Origin: Triticum aestivum
Taxonomy: Eukaryota; Streptophyta; Magnoliopsida; Poales; Poaceae
Length of the DNA: 64,000 bases
Assembly (NCBI RefSeq): GCF_018294505.1
Contig: NC_057809.1
Location: 418,861,485 to 418,925,484, forward strand
Reading direction: 5' to 3'
Shown one piece after another: positions 59,111 through 64,000 of this stretch (the first letter of the stretch is position 1; the number at the start of each line of letters is the position of its first letter). Under the pieces are notes generated by a model that saw nothing but the letters and a program-made list of their open reading frames with translations, ran no database searches and was not told the origin of the DNA. Position numbers and translations under genes: made by a program.

Positions 59111-59674
59111 TGTAACACCCACGATGCGGCTATATTTCCCCCGTGTCGGGGCACGACTTAGAGGCATAACCGCATAGTAGGCAGGTGGCAAGAGGGTAAT
59201 CTTTACACATCCCATGTACTGAATAAGAAAGGGATAAAGAGTTGGCTTACAATCGACACTTCACACAATGCTTCAATATAGCATTACATCATCCAGATAC
59301 AATCAAGGTCCGACTATGGAACCAAATAAAAAAAGACAACCCCTAATGCATAGATCCCCGATCGCCCCGACTGGGCTCCACTACTGATCAACTGGAAACG
59401 AAACAACACAACAAACACGATCTTCATCGAGCTCCTCCTTGAGCTCAGTTGCGTCACCTGCGCGGTTATCATCTGCACCTGCAACTGTTTGAAGTAATCT
59501 GTGAGTCGTGGGGACTCAGCAATCTCACACCCGCGAGATCAAGACTATTTAAGCTTATGGGTAGGAAAGAGTAGTGAGGTGGAGCTGCAGCAAGCACTAG
59601 CATATATGGTGGCTAACATACGCAAATAAGAGCGAGAAGAGAAGCAATGCACGGTTGTGAGCTAGAAGTGATCA

Positions 59675-62378
59675 TGTAGCGACCCGACCTTAGATGTTCA
59701 AGTCTTTGTGCTTCAGTGTCATCCCTGGATCGGTAATGCTGACACACACAGTACTCGAGGATTTATAACAGAGTAGCAATCACACACTTATTACATCAAA
59801 AAGTCTAAGAGAGAACTTATTACAATAATATGGCTTAAGGCCGTCTAATGCGATAACAGCGGAAGGCTTGGAAGATAAAGTGAGTCCATCAACTCCAACG
59901 GCATAGCTGAGCTCCACGGCAACGACCTAACGAACCTTACTCCTCGTCTAAAAAGTCTGCAACATAATACATTGCAGCCCGAAAACGGGTCAGCACATGG
60001 AATATGCTGGCAATATAACACAGTAGAGCAGAAACAGAATAATGCTATCACTACATGCATATATGGCTGGTGGAAAGCTGTATGGTTATAGTTTTTGCGA
60101 AAAGCCAATTTTCCCTACAACAAAGGAATAGATTTTAATTTAACTATCATGGTGGTTGAAACATCATTGAGAAGGTACCCCCAACTCAATCCCAATTAAA
60201 GTGATTAACAACCCAACAATATTAATTAAACATGGTGAGATACATGTGATAACCCAAGTACTAGATACTCCAGAATTGTCCATAACCGGGGACACGGCTA
60301 ACCATGATTAGATTGTACACTCTGCAGAGGTTTGCGCACTTTTCCCCACAAGACTCGATCGCCTCCGTTGGATTTCTCGCACTACATGGTGTTTGAGAAA
60401 CGGATGACCGAGACACAGTCTTTCAGAAACGTTAACTCTCTACTCCGGGTAGACCATACCAAACCTACCATACCCACTACCTGCTGATCTACCTCATCAA
60501 GAGCTTCACGTAACTTACTCAACTATGCTAGAGCCCATAATAGCTTGTGGCTGCACACGGAAGTTTCTAGCATGAATCATCTCAGTTCCCTTTGAGCCTG
60601 GGTGGCAGTCCATGGGAAGATCACACGGGTACCCCGGGATTTCCAAAAAAATACAGACAACACTAGGTTCCCCAGGTGCCTCAATCCACCCAGTTGTTTG
60701 ATTAAGTTGCCACCTTAAGTTGAACCATTAATTAACAATCTCACATCTGTAATGAATTTCACTCAAACCCAAACCACGTCTACGAGCATAGCATAGCAAT
60801 ATAAGCAATACGTAGAAGTAACTCCCAAGGGTTTGAATATAACAGGGCAATAGGTTCTACCTCAGCAACTACTTCCCAACCCACAAGTTATCGACATCCT
60901 AATCATGCAATGTTTGAGGATTAGAACTAATGCATAAAAACTGGGTAATAATCGGATATGATCAAAGTGTTACTTGCCTTGCTGACGATCCGCGAATCCT
61001 AGAGACTCGTAGTAACACGCTTCACACTCCGGGAATTCTATCGCAAGCAAACAATAACATATATAAGTAACAAGCAACGATGCACAAGCAAAACTCAAAT
61101 AAGAGAGGTTGACCAGAAAGTTCAACTTAAGAACTCCGGTACGCAAAAAGAATCAAAACAAACGAAGCAACAAAAGTCAAACGGCGAAAGAAAACCACTT
61201 CGTTTACTAATCTGAACTTAGGTCAAATTTTACAGTAGCAAAAACTTGTTTGAGTTGATTAACCGGAAAGAGGGTTTCGAGACGAAACTCCAGGCGCTTG
61301 AATCGCCTGATTCCGATAAACGAGCGAAAAGATAAATAGAAATTAAGATCGGATCAGAAATCGCGATTAGAAAAATCATGGAATAAATCCGAGAAAAAGA
61401 AAAACAACGAACAGATTAACGAACGAACGTTCGTTATCTGGATCTAAACGAAGAACGTGTTCATTAAAACGAACGAACAAGCGAACGCTCGCTAAATAAA
61501 TAAACCGGAGAAAAACCGATCTATTTAAAAAAACGAAAACTAGGGTTTTGAAAAAATAAAACCGAATGGTTTTTAAGAAAAACCGGCGGTTGGATCCGGC
61601 GGCTACCTCCGGCGAGGGCTTGGGCGGCGGGGTGCGGCGGCGGCGCAGGCGGCGGCGGCGCGCTGCAGCGGCGGCGGCGGGAGGCGCGGCGCGGCTCGGG
61701 GCGGGATGCGGGAGGCGGCGATGGTGGCGGTGGGGGGCTCGGGCGGCGCGTATATAAAGGGGGCGGGGTGGGGCGGCTTGGAGGAGGGGGCAAGGCGGCA
61801 GCGACGGAGTCCGACTCGGACTCTTCGTCCGAGTCGGCGGAGGCGGCTGCGGCGGCTGGGCCCTAGGCCCAGTCGGGCGCGAGATTTTTTTATTTATAAT
61901 TCCACCGACAGAAGAAAAATCCTAGAAAAATAAATAAAAATATAAAAATGCCAAAATGAATTTTCACCGTCTAAATAAAATATTTAGGACGAGTTGAACA
62001 TTTACTTGGCCCTAAAATGCAATTTTGAAAACGTGCAATTTTTCTAATGCAAATAAAATCTGAATAAAACCAAATAAAATCCAATAAATGATTTTAATAT
62101 TTTTCCTCCAATATTTCAATTATTTTGGAGAAGTCATATTATCTCCACTCATTTGATTTAATATGAAATATTTTTCGGAGAGAAAAATTGTTACAATCAA
62201 AATACTCGTTTCATTATTTGATAAAAATCAAATATGAAAACCGGAAAATCCCCAACTCTCTTAGTGGGTCCTTGAGTTGCTTAGGATTTCGAGGATTGCA
62301 GAACGGAAATGCAATAAATCATGATATGCATGGATGATCTATGTATAACATTCCAAATTGAAAATTTGGGATGTTACA
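59675..62378. mobile_element. Element F: 2.7-kb solo LTR inside element E
   Basis: Begins TGTAGCGACCCGACC, ends GGGATGTTACA, and is flanked by gatca at 59670-59674 and 62379-62383. There is no second LTR, primer site or interior, so it is a solo LTR left by recombination. It contains a GC-rich block (about 61590-61870) with a TATATAAA at about 61751 and an AACGAACG-rich stretch at about 61405-61500. A proline-rich minus-strand frame at 61521-61793 is compositional. Confidence 0.8.
60275..60360. other. Palindrome-bearing LTR module, copy in F
   Basis: CACGGCT, a 20-nt spacer, then the palindrome CTCTGCAGAG within CTCTGCAGAGGT, then CCCCACAAGACTCGATC. Compared with D and E, both palindrome arms changed together. 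Confidence 0.5.
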
Positions 62379-62544
62379 GATCAAGAAGTGATCCTGAAAC
62401 TACTTACGTTCAAGCATAACACAAGAACCGTGTTCACTTCCCGGAGTCCGTCGGAAAGAGACCATCACGGCTACACACGCGGTTGATGCCTTTTAATTAA
62501 GTTAAGTGACAAGTTTTCTACAACTAGATATTAACAAATTCCCA

Positions 62545-62625
62545 TCTACCCATAACCGCGGGCACGGCTTTCGAAAGTTCAAAACCCTGCAGGGGTGTCC
62601 CAACTTAGCCCATCACAAGCTCTCA
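62545..62625. other. Palindrome-bearing LTR module, copy in E
   Basis: CACGGCT, a 15-nt spacer containing TTCGAA, then CCCTGCAGGGGTG, then CCCATCACAAGCTCTC. Same block order as in D and F. Confidence 0.5.
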
Positions 62626-64000
62626 CGGCCAACGAAGGATATTACTTCTCCCAGGAAGACCCGATCAGACTCGGAATCCCTGTTACAAGACATTTCGACA
62701 ATGGTAAAACAAGACCAGCAAAGCCGCCCGAATGTGCCGACAAATCCCGATAGGAGCTGCACATATCTCGTTCTCATGGCACACCGGATGAGCAAGACGT
62801 CGGGTTGGCATAGACCCTGGTTGCACAGGGGGCACCGGGCATCGCTCAGGTCGGACCAACACTTAGAGAAGCACTGGCCCGGGGGGGTTAAAAATAAAGA
62901 TGACCCTCGGGCTCGCGAAAACCAAAGGGAAGGTGATAGGTTGTTAGTGCAAATGTAAAACCAAGGTTGGGCCTTGCTGCAGGAGTTTTATTCAAGGCGA
63001 ACTGTCAAGGGGTTCCTATTATAACCCAACCGCGTAAGGAACGCAAAATTAAGGAATATAACACCGGTATGACGGAAACTAGGGCGGCAAGAGTGGAACA
63101 AAACACCAGGCATAAGGCCGAGCCTTCCAACCTTTACCAAGTATATAGGTGCATTAAAGTAAACAATATATGTAATAATGATATCCTAAAAAAATCCATG
63201 TTCCAACATGGAACAAACTCCAACTTCACCTGCAACTAGCAACGCTATAAGAGGGGCTGAGCAAAGCGGTAACATAGCCAAACAACGGTTTGCTAGGTAA
63301 GGTGGGTTAGAGGCTTGACATGGCAATATGGGAGGCATGTTATAGCAAGTGATAGGTATCGCAGCATAGCAATAGAGCGAGCAACTAGCAAGCAAAGATA
63401 GAAGTGATTTCGAGGGTATGGTCATCTTGCCTGAGATCCCGCAAAGAAGAAGAACGAGTCCATGAAGAAGATAAACGGACGTAGTCGAACAAATCCTCAC
63501 AACTCCGGAACGAAACCGAAGCTATCGAGAGAAGCAACCCGGAAAGAAGCAAGCAACATAATAAACAACCATCACATAAACATGGCATGATGCACAATCA
63601 AGTATGATGCATGTCCGGTTTAATGCGGCATCGCATGGCAAAGTGCACAACCAACACTACAAGTTAAGTGGAGCTCAATATGCAACGAGTTGCATATCAA
63701 CGGAACACCACATCAATTATTTAGTTCTCTCCCATTTAGGTACCCAACAATATTAAAAGTTGTTAAACATGGCAAGAGATGAAGCAAAAGTAAACTACAC
63801 AAACCAAGCAAATTAAATGGGGCCGGAAACATCAAACAACAATTCCGGTAAATCCTAATGTGCATTAGCAATTTAATGCAACAACAATTTAAAACATTTT
63901 AGAAGTTATTAACATGATGCAGATGCCATGTTCAAGTTTATGCATTTTTTTATGAAAATGTTGACAAGCATAATATGAAGAATTTGTCATCGTGGCGGAA

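Larger units (their letters stand above)
59111..64000. mobile_element. Element E: partial LTR element entering from the right
   Basis: Begins TGTAACACCC directly at the break in A's LTR and resumes after F at 62379. No open frame of note and no primer site or polypurine tract is seen before the window ends. What is visible is therefore probably part of a long LTR, at least 2.19 kb net of F. The left flank cagg(g) is the candidate target duplication. Orientation is undetermined. Confidence 0.6.

Noticed and set aside
61521..61933. Proline- and arginine-rich frames in the GC-rich part of F
   Set aside because: Same reason: simple GGC/CCG-rich sequence in a solo LTR, without conserved motifs.

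Overview
This window looks like intergenic DNA from a large grass genome, most likely Triticeae (wheat, barley, rye or goatgrass). I found no host gene, tRNA, rRNA or CRISPR array. Nearly everything is transposable element: a CACTA-type end, a Harbinger relic, a Stowaway-type MITE, and LTR retrotransposons inserted inside one another. The organism call is an inference from element style; no database was searched.

Layout. 1-1656 is the terminal part of a CACTA-type DNA transposon, ending in a reversed CACTAC terminus after seven small inverted repeats. 1657-2990 is old degenerate sequence with a possible gag relic. 2990-3769 is the start of a PIF/Harbinger-type element whose reading frame is cut at 3769. 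From 3770 the window is a retrotransposon nest on the minus strand. Element A (3770-59110) holds element B (11094-38412, same family, target duplication ctata inside A's gag). B holds C (13516-30962, duplication gtatg with one copy mutated). C holds D in its 5' LTR (19037-30458, duplication gagcc). B's gag also carries a 322-bp MITE. A's 5' LTR is cut at 59110 by element E, which runs off the window and contains a 2.7-kb solo LTR, F (59675-62378, duplication gatca).

The main discovery is at 36994-59110: a head-to-tail array with a period of about 2.09 kb. Each period is one roughly 1.4-kb LTR plus a 0.69-kb internal segment (primer-binding site, leader and gag N-terminus). There are ten internal segments and eleven LTRs. 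The flanking LTRs are pure B type (left) and pure A type (right). The nine between are chimeras, A type on the left and B type on the right. This is what unequal crossing-over between the 5' LTR of B and the 5' LTR of A should give, because B's insertion into A's gag left those two LTRs only 0.69 kb apart in the same orientation. Later rounds expanded the core and left older variants at the edges, as in a satellite.

A and B share an unusual architecture: gag, protease, then no reverse transcriptase or integrase. A U3-like segment in LTR orientation follows, then a separate ORF of about 340 codons. They are non-autonomous and must have used another element's enzymes. C has a gag-like gene only. 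D has very long LTRs around a 4.2-kb non-coding interior (LARD-like). All coding regions in the nest carry stops or frameshifts in at least one place, although many of the array's gag fragments remain open.
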